DNA of 64,000 bases from Mobilitalea sibirica (GCF_015999265.1 NZ_JAEAGR010000005.1:124001-188000); one strand, 5' to 3'; counted from the first letter of the stretch, positions 19,292 through 28,835 are shown. A program made the numbers and translations. Notes: generated by a model from the sequence alone, not told the origin.

Positions 19292-19831
19292 ATGTTAAAG
19301 TTGGTTTTTCCGGTAATAGAAGATAAGGAAGAAGTTTTAAAGATGGTTCGGGAGTACGAGATGTATCCTCCTGACGTTCCGGGAGTTGATAAATTCGAAG
19401 GAATTCGAAGTTTCGAAGGTATGGATAATTATGAGGAGTGGTTAAGAAAAATTGAGGCAGGTAGATATAAAGAGAATTTACCGGAGCAATACGTTCCGGC
19501 AACGATATATTTCGTTAAATCAGATGATTATATCGTTGGAGTGATAGCAGTGAGACATTACCTGAATGATGATTTATTAAGATTTGGTGGTCATATCGGA
19601 TACAGCATTAGACCTTCGGAAAGAAAAAAAGGATATGGAAGTAAGATGTTAAATTTAGTGCTTCCCGTATGTAAGAATGAATTTTTTATCAATAAATTAT
19701 TAGTTACCTGTAAAAAACAAAATATAGGTTCTGCTAAGATTATTGAGAAAAACGGTGGTGTATTAGAAAATGAAATATATTTAGATGATAAAGGCCACAC
19801 CTATAAGAGATACTGGATAGAATTAATATAA
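19292..19831 (+). CDS. GNAT-family N-acetyltransferase
   Basis: A 179-residue acetyltransferase-like protein. Motif A is GYSIRPSERKKGYGSKMLNL, with the RxxGxG/S acetyl-CoA pyrophosphate loop written as R-K-K-G-Y-G. The C-terminus KNGGVLENEIYLDDKGHTYKRYWIEL is typical of the family. The ribosome binding site is weak (AGATGGAGATC). It follows the HD gene by 50 nt in the same direction. Its substrate is unknown. Confidence 0.82.
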   Translation: MLKLVFPVIEDKEEVLKMVREYEMYPPDVPGVDKFEGIRSFEGMDNYEEWLRKIEAGRYKENLPEQYVPATIYFVKSDDYIVGVIAVRHYLNDDLLRFGGHIGYSIRPSERKKGYGSKMLNLVLPVCKNEFFINKLLVTCKKQNIGSAKIIEKNGGVLENEIYLDDKGHTYKRYWIELI

Positions 19832-20200
19832 TTAAGGGTTATCTCAAAATATAGCGAATAGAGTACACCTAGCATAATTACGTTATATCGCAAATAAATC
19901 CTAATGAAAAATACTAATACTATTTAGAGGATTGTCTAAAATACTTTTGGATGGACCTAATGTAATAAAGATAATGACATGATTGTTTCATAAAGAGAAA
20001 TTTGTTAAAACAGTTCATAGGGTCACCATATACAATAATGGAGCTCATATTAATAGTTCCTCCGATAATGTATTATGGATGCCCCTATGTTACTTTTGTA
20101 AAATCTCTAAATAAGGCATTATAAAAATCATGTTAGGATATGACCATATCTTTCTGAATAGAGTAATAGAGAGGAATTCTTTGTTATAGTCTTTTACTGG
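19832..20200. other. 369-nt intergenic region, nothing recognised
   Basis: No terminator, promoter or known RNA stands out between the convergent GNAT and nitroreductase genes. A 42-codon frame on the minus strand (19920-20048) has a GGAGG site but is otherwise unsupported. Confidence 0.4.
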
Positions 20201-20719
20201 CTAAAATTTTCCCAAATGAAGCTTATGATAAGGTAAATCACTCTCTTGGTATGGCTCTTTATTCTCAGCCGGATAGCCCACTGCAATTATACATTCAACA
20301 TGGTAATCATCCGGTATTCCCAGTATTTTTTTGATATGATTTTCCGCTTTATCCTGTTCCTTAGTAAAACGTTCTCTAACCTGAACCCAACAGGAACCCA
20401 GACCTAAAGAATGGGCTGATAGCTGCATCAGTATAGCAGCGATAGAGCAGTCCTCAATCCAAACATCACATACTTTTGGATTAGCAGCTATCACAATGGC
20501 AAGGGGAGCACCGGCTATCAGCGCACTGCTGGTTTCTCTACACTCAGAAAGCTTTTGAAGTGTCGCTTTCTCAGTTACAACAATATAGTCCCAAGGACGG
20601 CGGCTTCTGGAGGATGGTGCTAGAAGAGCAGCCTTTAAGATGCTATCTATTTTGTCCTGTTCAATGGCTTTATCTTGGTATCTTCGAATACTTCTTCTTG
20701 TTTTCAGTAAGTCAAGCAT
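20201..20719 (-). CDS. Nitroreductase-family FMN oxidoreductase
   Basis: A 172-residue flavoprotein of the nitroreductase superfamily. The N-terminal FMN-phosphate binding signature is clear: LLKTRRSIRRYQDKAI. APSSRSRRPWDYIVV follows, then the dimer core and C-terminal region (GLGSCWV; GIPDDYHVECIIAVGYPAE). It probably reduces a nitro, quinone or related electrophile with NAD(P)H; the in vivo substrate is unknown. ATG 20719 is preferred. Two TTG codons lie 9-12 nt upstream, directly against the AAAGG site. No partner gene is adjacent. Confidence 0.9.
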   Translation of the reverse strand: MLDLLKTRRSIRRYQDKAIEQDKIDSILKAALLAPSSRSRRPWDYIVVTEKATLQKLSECRETSSALIAGAPLAIVIAANPKVCDVWIEDCSIAAILMQLSAHSLGLGSCWVQVRERFTKEQDKAENHIKKILGIPDDYHVECIIAVGYPAENKEPYQESDLPYHKLHLGKF

Positions 20720-20871
20720 AGAGATCAACAACCTTTCTCTTATTTAATATTCATTTTCATTACATATATTTGAATGAATCCTATTATAACAGAAATATGC
20801 AGGTAATGATAACATATAATTAATTTCGCAAATTCAATTTAATAAAATGGACATGTTCCATAGCCGTTTGA

Positions 20872-20944
20872 AAAATAATATGTTCCCTATTAAGTGACAA
20901 TTTTTAACTATTTACTTGTCTATCTAAAGGGAGCATATTATTTT
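20872..20944 (-). terminator. Hairpin after the metallopeptidase gene
   Basis: AAAATAATATGTTCCCT (20872-20888) and AGGGAGCATATTATTTT (20928-20944) pair over 17 bp with one G-T. They lie just past the stop of the minus-strand gene. The stem ends in an AT-rich stretch that gives a U-rich 3' end on the minus strand. The 39-nt loop is long. Confidence 0.55.
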
Positions 20945-20962
20945 GTAACTTCTTATCTGTAT

Positions 20963-23353
20963 CTATTTGGCTTTTATAAATTTTATTTTGTTTTCTTTCG
21001 CGTAACGTTCCGCATAAGAACCTTTTTTACCATAAATCGTAAGTCCTTCACATCCGTAGAATGATGATTTGCCTATGCTTGTTACGCTTTTTGGTATAGT
21101 AATCTTCTTAAGGTTTTTGCAATTTGCAAATGCTGAATTGCCAATCACTGTTACACTGTCAGGAATATGAACATTAGTAATACCTGAGAAACTAAATGCA
21201 GATTCTCCGATTAAAGTAACACCATCCGGTATCTTTATTTGCTTTAGGGAAGTACATCTATAAAAGGTATATGTATCAATTATACTAATTCCTTGTGGTA
21301 AAGTTACACTTTCTAAACTGGTACAGTCAGCAAATAAGGAATGTGGTAGGGATTTAACACCATCCGGTATCTCAATGCTTTTTAAACTACTACAACCACG
21401 AAATACATTATGCCCTATTGTCTCTAGACTTTCAGGAAGTGTAATCGAGGTAATTGAAGAACAATTAGTAAAAGCATTTGCTCCTATTGACGTTATTCCA
21501 TTTGGTAACTTTATATCTGTTAAAGCGGTACAGTCCATAAAAATTCTTATAGCTAATTTTGTTAATCCCTTAGGTAAGATAACTTTTTTTAGATTACTGC
21601 AACCTTCAAAAGTGTTAAAACCAACCATTTGTACGCTATCCGGTAATGTAACTTCCTTCAAATTTTTACAATCATAGAAGGCTCCGGCACCTATGGAAGT
21701 TATACCATCGTGTATTTCTACGGTTTCAATAGATTTACAATCCATAAAGGCTTCCGGTTGAATATTATGAACTGTATTAGGGATAACCACATGTTTATCA
21801 CTTCCATAATATTTTCTAAGATATCCGTAATCATCGATAAACCAATCTCCGTATAGCGTCATATCTTTATCTCCAAACTTCTCCCGGTTTTCTGCGTGCC
21901 AACGGGCAAAGGATTCAAAAAAATCCATCGAAAATTCACTCTTCATAATAGAAGTAATAATGTCCATTGGAGGTTTTGCTAAGTTTTCATTTAAAGTGTC
22001 TGTCACCCTTTCGTGAAAAATTCTATATGCGTCAAGTCCATATGTTTCTATTATGAAGTGCATCATTCGAAACCCGAGCTGATATGCGCTTTGACCCGCA
22101 GTATAATGAATAAATAAATCCTCAAAACCATCTTCTGTGATAATATTTTTATAATTTTTAAATTTGTCATAACTATCGTAAGAACAATTTAAAACAGTAT
22201 CCTTTTCAGTGATTTTTGCAGTAAAGTAGGTCGTAAATCCTTCGGATAATACTTGCTCCATATAATAGCCATTACGAAACCATGCTACATGAAGTAATTC
22301 ATGTATAATTACATAAGCATTGCCATCCAAAAGCTTAATGTGCTCCGGTTTAAGTAATATTCCAAAATCACCGATTGCTACGGCATCAACTGCTAAATTG
22401 TGATTTGTAACCAGGATACCGACTTTTTGAGGGGTTTTTCTCATTACGTTCTTGAATTGTTCATAAGAACTGAAATATTGCTTTAACTCGTTACCTAATC
22501 CAAAATAGAGATTAGCCTTATGTGGTTCGACATAGAAATGGTATCCGGTTTCTATTTCTATAGAATCCATAATGTGATTTATAAGTTCTATTATATTAAC
22601 AGGTATCTCTACGTTTTCATCAAGAAATAATACAAATCGGCTCGTATCAATATATTCTTCTTTTGATGTTTTATAATACGGTCCGGTTTCTTTACTTAGA
22701 TCAAGGCCGGACAGGTATACGCCGGAGTCAAATCCTTTTGGTGGTGTATAGGTATTAGAAAGTATTACATTTACCTTTATTTCTTGTTTTATACCGGTTG
22801 AGGCATCTTCTAATGTTATTACAGTAGATCCGGTAGACTTAGCCACAAAAAAACCGGAGGTTTTTCCTATGATACCAACTGATTGATCTGAAGAGGTCCA
22901 GGTAAGAGAAGGCTCTAATATGCCGTAGGCCTTCCCTTGAAAAGCATAGGTAGAACCATTTTTGAGTTCTTTAGGATTATTAGTAATTGAAACATAAGGA
23001 TTTTTTACTGTGATTGCTATCTGTGTAGTATAATTTTTTCGATCCTGATTAATTGTAACGGTTATTGTTGCTTTTCCCGGTTTTACAGGTTTTATTTGCC
23101 CGTCTGAAGATACAGTGGCAACATTTCGGTTGCTTGATTTATAAGTAACCTTCACATTCTTTTTGGTGTTTTTTAATTGTATCGTGTGATTTTTGTAACC
23201 AACGTATAAAGTCTTTTTGGTAATGGTAGATGTTGGTTTTAGGGTCGTCTGAGATGCTTGTACGGGCAGTACAGGAGTTAACGTTTGTAGCATACATGTT
23301 ATTAATAAAAAGAAGCTTAGTAGTAAATAAATTAGTTTAGATCGCAGTTTCAT
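20963..23353 (-). CDS. Secreted gluzincin-like metallopeptidase with Big2 and BspA-type LRR domains
   Basis: A 796-residue exported protein. Residues 1-33 are a signal peptide. Residues about 42-195 are two Big2/Ig-like domains (VATVSSDGQIKPVKPGKATI). A peptidase-like domain covers residues about 230-530. Its HExxH is H351-E-L-L-H355, with a downstream glutamate E371 in LSEGFTTYF, the pattern of MA-clan gluzincins. Residues about 540-790 are BspA-type leucine-rich repeats, with at least nine units of the form TSIGxxAFxxCxxLxxVTLP. No LPxTG motif or C-terminal anchor is seen, so surface retention would depend on the domains. The fold of each part is clear. Activity is predicted from the intact zinc ligands, and the target is unknown. 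Confidence 0.88.
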   Translation of the reverse strand: MKLRSKLIYLLLSFFLLITCMLQTLTPVLPVQASQTTLKPTSTITKKTLYVGYKNHTIQLKNTKKNVKVTYKSSNRNVATVSSDGQIKPVKPGKATITVTINQDRKNYTTQIAITVKNPYVSITNNPKELKNGSTYAFQGKAYGILEPSLTWTSSDQSVGIIGKTSGFFVAKSTGSTVITLEDASTGIKQEIKVNVILSNTYTPPKGFDSGVYLSGLDLSKETGPYYKTSKEEYIDTSRFVLFLDENVEIPVNIIELINHIMDSIEIETGYHFYVEPHKANLYFGLGNELKQYFSSYEQFKNVMRKTPQKVGILVTNHNLAVDAVAIGDFGILLKPEHIKLLDGNAYVIIHELLHVAWFRNGYYMEQVLSEGFTTYFTAKITEKDTVLNCSYDSYDKFKNYKNIITEDGFEDLFIHYTAGQSAYQLGFRMMHFIIETYGLDAYRIFHERVTDTLNENLAKPPMDIITSIMKSEFSMDFFESFARWHAENREKFGDKDMTLYGDWFIDDYGYLRKYYGSDKHVVIPNTVHNIQPEAFMDCKSIETVEIHDGITSIGAGAFYDCKNLKEVTLPDSVQMVGFNTFEGCSNLKKVILPKGLTKLAIRIFMDCTALTDIKLPNGITSIGANAFTNCSSITSITLPESLETIGHNVFRGCSSLKSIEIPDGVKSLPHSLFADCTSLESVTLPQGISIIDTYTFYRCTSLKQIKIPDGVTLIGESAFSFSGITNVHIPDSVTVIGNSAFANCKNLKKITIPKSVTSIGKSSFYGCEGLTIYGKKGSYAERYAKENKIKFIKAK

Positions 23354-23521
23354 TCATAGTACCCCCAAAAGATAGTTTTAATAAAATCTGTGTAAATGGT
23401 TAGCTACTACATGGGTTAATTTACCATTTTTGTCATTGTAGCAGATATAAATAATAAAATCCAGAGCAACATAATGATAATAAAAAATGTAGGATTTAAA
23501 CTATAAAAAGTAGGATATATC

Positions 23522-24061
23522 TTATTTTGTAAGTCTCTTTATGCTATATGTTTTCATGTCATAATACACACCTTCTACAAGAAAAGGGCTTGGCTTTATT
23601 TCTTTTATTACCATACAACATTTTTGCATTACTCGTTCTGATGCTAAGTTTACTGATTTACATTTCGCTTCAATTTCTGTTAGGTCAAGTTGGTTAAAAC
23701 CAAACTTGATGCAATTCCCTAGTGCCCAGGTAGCAATTCCTTGATTTTGATAATCAGGGCAAATGTGATAACCGACTCTGGCTTTTGTTTTTTTTAGAGG
23801 ATCTGTATAACACATAATAATATTACCAATCACCTTGTTGCTGTGCTTATCAGTGATAGACCAGGCCAATCCGATTCCTTCATAGAAGTAAGAGGCATAT
23901 TTTATAATCATAGCTTGTGTCTGTTTTATTGACTGATGAGGTGGCAGGCCTGTATATCTCATAAATTCTCTATCGCTTTGATATTCAAAGATATCCTGCG
24001 CATCGTCTATAGACATTTCTCTCATGATATAGCCTTCATTCGCGAACATCGGAAAATTCAA
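23522..24061 (-). CDS. GNAT acetyltransferase, RimJ/RimL type
   Basis: A 179-residue GNAT of the RimJ/RimL-like subgroup, which modifies N-termini or amine groups. An N-terminal YIMREMSIDDAQDIFEYQSD is followed by WSITDKHSNKVIGNIIM and the acetyl-CoA loop GYHICPDYQNQGIATWAL (Q-N-Q-G-I-A). The C-terminal part has VNLASERVMQKCCM, the usual NxxSxRVxxKxG region with Gly replaced by Cys. It is a single gene; its substrate cannot be inferred. Confidence 0.85.
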   Translation of the reverse strand: MNFPMFANEGYIMREMSIDDAQDIFEYQSDREFMRYTGLPPHQSIKQTQAMIIKYASYFYEGIGLAWSITDKHSNKVIGNIIMCYTDPLKKTKARVGYHICPDYQNQGIATWALGNCIKFGFNQLDLTEIEAKCKSVNLASERVMQKCCMVIKEIKPSPFLVEGVYYDMKTYSIKRLTK

Positions 24062-24460
24062 TTAACTCACCTATGCAAATTGTTTCTTATCTTATTCATA
24101 TCAAAGATTTTCCGACATAATGCCAAAAACAGAAGATTCATAATTAGAAGTTTGATTTGTGACAGCGAAAAAAGGAATGTAAGGACAAATTATGAAAAAA
24201 GCACGCCTGAGAAGGTTACACTGAAATAACCTCATGCAAGTCATTATTTTAAACATAGCAATGGAGCGGGATACAAAGAATCCCACTCCAACTGATACAG
24301 AGCTATTTTTATGTTTTTTTTTCTTAGTTAGTAGTATTGCGTATACTATTTAAGAATTCTTATTTTAACAATATAATTCTAACGAAGGATTGCAATATAT
24401 TAGACGTTATAAATAAATCATATAAATTCTAATGATTTTGATCGTATGAAACCACCATTA
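24062..24460. other. 399-nt intergenic region
   Basis: It holds the hairpin at 24263-24289 and otherwise AT-rich DNA. No credible promoter or gene was found on either strand. The GNAT promoter must lie in or near its left end, but I cannot point to it. Confidence 0.4.
24263..24289 (-). terminator. Possible terminator of the aro operon
   Basis: GGAGCGGGAT (24263-24272) pairs with ATCCCACTCC (24280-24289) at nine of ten positions over a 7-nt loop. It lies 170 nt after the aroA stop on the minus strand. A T-run is lacking on that strand, while T-rich DNA lies to the right on the plus strand, so its direction is uncertain. Confidence 0.4.
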
Positions 24461-25777
24461 TCAATGGGATTGATATAATTTCTTTAAATCAGTATAAAAA
24501 TTAGGGTAGGAGATATCTACGCACTCTGCATTAAGAATTTCGGTATCACCCTCTGCCATCAGGGCTGCAACTGCAAAGGACATGGCGATACGATGATCTA
24601 ATTTACTTTCAATAGTAGCTCCGTGAAGAGGTTTTCCTCCATTGATAATCATTCCGTCTTCCGTGGCTGTGATATCTGCACCCATTTTCGTTAGGTTCTC
24701 CACCATTACATCAATACGATTCGATTCTTTCACCTTTAACTCAGAGGCATCCTTAATTACTGTTTTTCCTTTGGCAAAGCAGGCAAGGATGGAGATCATC
24801 GGGATCTCATCAATTAATGTCGGAATAATATCCCCACCGATTTCTATCCCTTTCAGCTCACTATGGCGAACGACGATATCAGCTACCGGTTCCCCGCCGT
24901 CATCTCTTATGTTATCTAATGTGAGATCTGCTCCCATCTGCTTACATACCTTAAGCATACCGTCTCTTGTGGGATTAATACCTACATTTTTAATTAGTAC
25001 TTCGGAGTTAGGAACCATCAGGCCGGCCGCTATGAAATAAGCGGCAGAAGAGATATCTCCCGGTACGGATATTTTCCTACCCTCCAGATAAGGTCCTGGT
25101 AAAATTGTTACGGTATTTCCCTTGGTTCGTATCGCTGCCCCGAATTGTGACAGCATAAGCTCTGTATGATTCCTGGAGATGTAAGGTTCGGTTACAGAGG
25201 TTTCTCCCTCAGCGTAAAGTCCTGCAAGTAAAATGCATGATTTTACCTGTGCAGAAGCGACCGGTGACTGATAACGTATCCCAGTTAACATATCGTTAAG
25301 ATTGCTCATTTTATCAGCTGTACAATTTATAAGTAGAGGAGCACAATGATTACTCATCGCACTCTCGATATCTGCACCCATTTGTTTTAAAGGAGCAATA
25401 ATTCTTCCCATGGGTCTGCGTCTAATGGATTCATCTCCTGTTAGGGTAACAGCAAAATCCTGTCCGCATAATATACCAGAAATGAGGCGCATGGTTGTCC
25501 CGCTATTGCCTACGTCCAGAGTTTGGTCTGGTTTTCGTAAGCCATAAAGACCCTTGCCGAGAATCGTAACGGTATCTGATGATGCTTGATTATTAATCTC
25601 AATTCCTAACTGGCGAAAGCAACGGATTGTTGACAGGCAATCGGCCCCATGTAAGAAATTGGTTATTTCGGTAGTGCCATTAGCGAGGGCACCAAACATA
25701 ACAGCTCTATGGGAGATGGATTTATCACCCGGAACGGTAACACATCCTTTTAGAGGTCCATTTTTAACAAAAATCAT
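24461..25777 (-). CDS. aroA: 3-phosphoshikimate 1-carboxyvinyltransferase (EPSP synthase)
   Basis: 438 residues from ATG 25777. It makes 5-enolpyruvylshikimate 3-phosphate from shikimate 3-phosphate and PEP, the sixth step of the shikimate pathway. Signatures seen: the N-terminal PGDKSISHRAVMFGALANGT, the substrate loop DVGNSGTTMRLISGIL, RRPMGRIIAPLKQMGA, and KVKESNRIDVM with the C-terminal DHRIAMSFAVAAL. ATG 25777 is chosen because AAGGAG lies 9 nt before it; ATG 25804, nine codons upstream, has no ribosome binding site. Position 3 of a minus-strand operon aroF-tyrA-aroA. Confidence 0.96.
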   Translation of the reverse strand: MIFVKNGPLKGCVTVPGDKSISHRAVMFGALANGTTEITNFLHGADCLSTIRCFRQLGIEINNQASSDTVTILGKGLYGLRKPDQTLDVGNSGTTMRLISGILCGQDFAVTLTGDESIRRRPMGRIIAPLKQMGADIESAMSNHCAPLLINCTADKMSNLNDMLTGIRYQSPVASAQVKSCILLAGLYAEGETSVTEPYISRNHTELMLSQFGAAIRTKGNTVTILPGPYLEGRKISVPGDISSAAYFIAAGLMVPNSEVLIKNVGINPTRDGMLKVCKQMGADLTLDNIRDDGGEPVADIVVRHSELKGIEIGGDIIPTLIDEIPMISILACFAKGKTVIKDASELKVKESNRIDVMVENLTKMGADITATEDGMIINGGKPLHGATIESKLDHRIAMSFAVAALMAEGDTEILNAECVDISYPNFYTDLKKLYQSH

Positions 25778-26002
25778 AGTCTTAGGCTCCTTAGTTAGAT
25801 TCATTTTTATATAAATATTTGACTTGATTCATAATAATCAACGATTTATTATATTGAATTCAATAAAGGGTAGTTTTTCCTAATGATAGACATTTTAATG
25901 AAGTAGTACATTTGGTTCTGTTTAGTAAATCATAAAGTTTTTATTTTATATACAGATATAAACATTCCCAAGTCTCTTATCTGAATGCTATAACTATAAT
26001 GT

Positions 26003-27184
26003 CTATCTTTCATACACCCGATAGTTGTATTTCTTCAATAGGGATATGGCATTTTCCTCTGCCATTTGGTCATAAAATTCAATTCGAAGAACACCCTCTT
26101 CAAATTCTCTGTTATGAATTATTCCTATGTTTTTAATACTAATCTGATTACTGGCTAATAAAGTGGCTATGGTAGCGATAGCCCCTGCTTCATCCATAAT
26201 ATCCAGATATATTTCAAAGACTTTCTTCATTAGGCCAATGGATTTGTTTGGAATAGAATTGCGATATTCTCCCGCCTGATCAAACATTTGGTATAAATAA
26301 TCCTCGTTTAAATGTCCTAAGGCCTCTGAAGCGTCCCTTAAAGATTGTATGTAACGGTCCAGTAATCTTTTAATATCTGTGGCATTGGTTAGACAGATAT
26401 TTTGCCACATAACAGGAGAAGAGGAAGCAATTCTAGTTATATCTTTAAAACCTCCGGCTGCTAAAGCCCTCATTTTCTCTGCTTTATCATCAGAGTCCTT
26501 AATAAGATTAACCAGTTGTGCAGCGATAATATGAGGTACATGACTTATGGCTGCAGTTATTTCATCATGCTCCTTTGCTTCCAAAAGAATAGGGATCGAT
26601 CCCATCTTCTTAACCAGATGGTATAAAAGCGCTACCTTGTCTTTCGGTGATTTCTTAGTTGGTGTCAGAATATAATATGCATTTTCAAGAAGAAGAGCAT
26701 AGGAATTAAGATACCCTGTTTTTTCGGAACCGGTCATCGGATGTCCGCCGATAAATTGCTTCTCTAGCCCTATTTCTTCTATTGTAGTATGAATATTGCC
26801 TTTTACACTACCGACATCAGTTAGAATACAGGTGGGCTTTATGAATGCTTTTAGTTGCTTTACATATGCAATGTTAGCCAAAACCGGAGCACATAAGAAT
26901 ATAAAATCGCATTCCGGAATACCTTTATCCAAAGAAAATGTAATTTCATTCAGATTACCATCATGTAAGGCGGCCGCTAAATCACTGCTGGGTTTATTCT
27001 TATGGTAGTCATAAGCATATAGATAAACGTCCGGGTTGATTTTTTTTAATGCACGGGCTATGGAACCGCCAATCAATCCAAAACCGATAAAACCAATTTT
27101 TAATTCTTTCAATACTTCAACCTTAAAATCATCAAAGTCACTAAAATCACTAAAGTCGCTAAAGTCACTGTCTATACCACTCAT
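26003..27184 (-). CDS. tyrA: Prephenate dehydrogenase with C-terminal ACT domain
   Basis: 393 residues from ATG 27184, converting prephenate to 4-hydroxyphenylpyruvate for tyrosine synthesis. The NAD-binding Rossmann motif is GFIGFGLIGGSIARAL. The conserved GGHPMTGSEKTGYLNS and SHVPHIIAAQLVN regions follow. The last 75 residues (GAIATIATLLASNQISIKNIGI) look like an ACT domain, a likely site of tyrosine feedback. AAGGAGG lies 5 nt before ATG 27184; an in-frame ATG ten codons earlier lacks a site. Just after the start is a short Ser-Asp-Phe repeat from a 9-bp DNA repeat, an extension not needed for the fold. Confidence 0.95.
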   Translation of the reverse strand: MSGIDSDFSDFSDFSDFDDFKVEVLKELKIGFIGFGLIGGSIARALKKINPDVYLYAYDYHKNKPSSDLAAALHDGNLNEITFSLDKGIPECDFIFLCAPVLANIAYVKQLKAFIKPTCILTDVGSVKGNIHTTIEEIGLEKQFIGGHPMTGSEKTGYLNSYALLLENAYYILTPTKKSPKDKVALLYHLVKKMGSIPILLEAKEHDEITAAISHVPHIIAAQLVNLIKDSDDKAEKMRALAAGGFKDITRIASSSPVMWQNICLTNATDIKRLLDRYIQSLRDASEALGHLNEDYLYQMFDQAGEYRNSIPNKSIGLMKKVFEIYLDIMDEAGAIATIATLLASNQISIKNIGIIHNREFEEGVLRIEFYDQMAEENAISLLKKYNYRVYER

Positions 27185-27374
27185 GAATACCTCCTTATTT
27201 CTATCTATGTCCATAATAATATCACTTATTTAGATGTATCAGATGTTCCATATTATATCATTAAGATGTAGTAATTGTTCTATAAATTGTAAATTTAGTT
27301 CGTTTTTCGTAAATATTAATAATATATCCGAATAGCTTTTAATGTCTATGCTACGGTTTTGATATGGGATTTTG

Positions 27375-28388
27375 TTAAAGACTTTTTCCCATAATTTCTA
27401 TCAGTGGTCTTAATTCCTGCGTTAGCTTCTCAAACTGCTCAAATGTTAAGGACTGTGGTCCGTCCGATAAAGCACAGGAAGGATTGGGATGAGTTTCAAT
27501 CATAAGGCCATCTGCACCTGTAGCTATCGCTCCCATAGAAAGAGGCTTTACATAAGCCCTTACACCGGTTGCATGGCTGGGGTCCACAATAATGGGAAGA
27601 TGACTTTTTTCCTTAATCACCGGTACCGCGGATAAGTCCAAGGTATTACGGGTTGCAGTTTCAAAGGTACGAATGCCCCGTTCACATAATACAACGTTAG
27701 GATTCCCTTCTGATATAATATATTCCGATGCATTCAACCATTCGTCAATCGTGGCAGAAAGACCACGTTTTAATAATACAGGAAGACCGGTTTTTCCTGC
27801 TTCTTTAAGCAGATAGAAGTTTTGCATATTTCTGGCACCAATTTGAAGCATATCTACGTATTTTACAGCAGCCTCTATTGCATTCAAACTGGTAACTTCA
27901 CATATAACCGGTAGGCCGGTTTCCTCCCTTGCTTCCTTCATGAATTTTAACCCTTCTTCTTCGAGGCCCTGAAAGGCATAAGGAGAAGTTCGTGGTTTAT
28001 ATGCGCCTCCTCTTAGGATATGAGCGCCAGCCTTTTTTATCGCATGAGCCGTGATAAGTAACTGCTCCTTACTCTCAATCGCGCAAGGACCGGACATAAT
28101 AACAACAGTTTTGCCTCCAATTTCAACGTTACCTACCTTTACGATAGAGGGGTCAGGATGAAATTTTTTATTGGCCAGTTTGTAACTTTCGGTTACCGCA
28201 ACAATTTTTTCAACATCCTCAAAAATCTCAAGATTTTGATCCTGAAGCTTGGTTTTATCACCGACTACACCGATAATAGTTACTTCTTTACCGGCGGAAA
28301 TGTGTGCATCCAATCCTTTCGATTCAATTATATTTTTAATCCTTTGAATGGACTCTTGTTTTGCCTGAGGCTTCATTACTATAATCAT
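27375..28388 (-). CDS. aroF: 3-deoxy-7-phosphoheptulonate (DAHP) synthase
   Basis: A 337-residue type I-beta DAHP synthase condensing PEP and erythrose 4-phosphate, the entry step of aromatic amino-acid synthesis. Residues 1-70 are the ferredoxin-like regulatory domain found in this subclass (MIIVMKPQAKQESIQRI; DKTKLQDQNLEIFEDVEKIV). The catalytic barrel follows, with VIMSGPCAIESKEQ, RGGAYKPRTSPYAFQGL, QIGARNMQNF, LLKRG and IVDPSHATG. AAGGGAG precedes the start. It is first in the operon with tyrA and aroA; the grouping suggests supply of tyrosine/phenylalanine precursors. Confidence 0.95.
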   Translation of the reverse strand: MIIVMKPQAKQESIQRIKNIIESKGLDAHISAGKEVTIIGVVGDKTKLQDQNLEIFEDVEKIVAVTESYKLANKKFHPDPSIVKVGNVEIGGKTVVIMSGPCAIESKEQLLITAHAIKKAGAHILRGGAYKPRTSPYAFQGLEEEGLKFMKEAREETGLPVICEVTSLNAIEAAVKYVDMLQIGARNMQNFYLLKEAGKTGLPVLLKRGLSATIDEWLNASEYIISEGNPNVVLCERGIRTFETATRNTLDLSAVPVIKEKSHLPIIVDPSHATGVRAYVKPLSMGAIATGADGLMIETHPNPSCALSDGPQSLTFEQFEKLTQELRPLIEIMGKSL

Positions 28389-28448
28389 AATATTTCTCCC
28401 TTCAATTCACGCACTAAATCATTAATTTTATTCAGATACAGTATACTC

Positions 28449-28566
28449 TGTTGGCAGATAACTTATCAAAGATACATAACTAACGATTCATATGTTTTTG
28501 CTGGATGTAGAATAAGTTATGTATAAAACGTTATCGATTACATATGTACTTCCAATGAAGCCAACA
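28449..28566 (-). promoter_or_regulatory. Structured leader of the aroF operon with competing helices
   Basis: In the 215-nt untranslated leader (minus strand), the sequence complementary to 28512-28524 can pair with that of 28472-28481 (10 bp) or that of 28459-28467 (9 bp), but not both. An outer 7-bp helix joins 28560-28566 and 28449-28455 (TGTTGGC with GCCAACA). No T-box motif is present. Alternative helices suggest attenuation or a ligand/protein switch, but no known class was recognised. Confidence 0.4.
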
Positions 28567-28609
28567 GTATTACTATGCACTTATACTGCAATTAGTTTGC
28601 TTTCCATAG

Positions 28610-28638
28610 ACTATACTCCAATTATACAGTGGTGTCAA
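28610..28638 (-). promoter_or_regulatory. Promoter of the aroF-tyrA-aroA operon
   Basis: On the minus strand, TTGACA (28633-28638), a 17-nt spacer and TATAGT (28610-28615). This is a strong sigma-A match, about 220 nt before the aroF start. It implies a long leader. Confidence 0.75.
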
Positions 28639-28835
28639 TACTCTATTGCGTTAAAGTGTAACGGTTTAAAGTGAAAAAGAAATAACTTTGTTAATATTTA
28701 CATAAAAGTATTGTAAATCTGGCCCTACTCTAGTAAAATATACTAAGAGGTATCTATGGGTGATTACGGGGGCTTGTTCCCTTTGTATAGCCACTCCTAC
28801 TACTTACTACAAAAATTGTATTGGAGGAAATCAGT

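Noticed and set aside
19920-20048. 42-codon minus-strand frame with a GGAGG site
   Set aside because: The peptide has no recognisable features and the site spacing is long. There is no terminator or promoter. A chance frame is as likely.
27605-27620. GGTACCGCG resembling a T-box core
   Set aside because: It lies inside the aroF coding sequence and lacks the leader architecture, specifier region and terminator.
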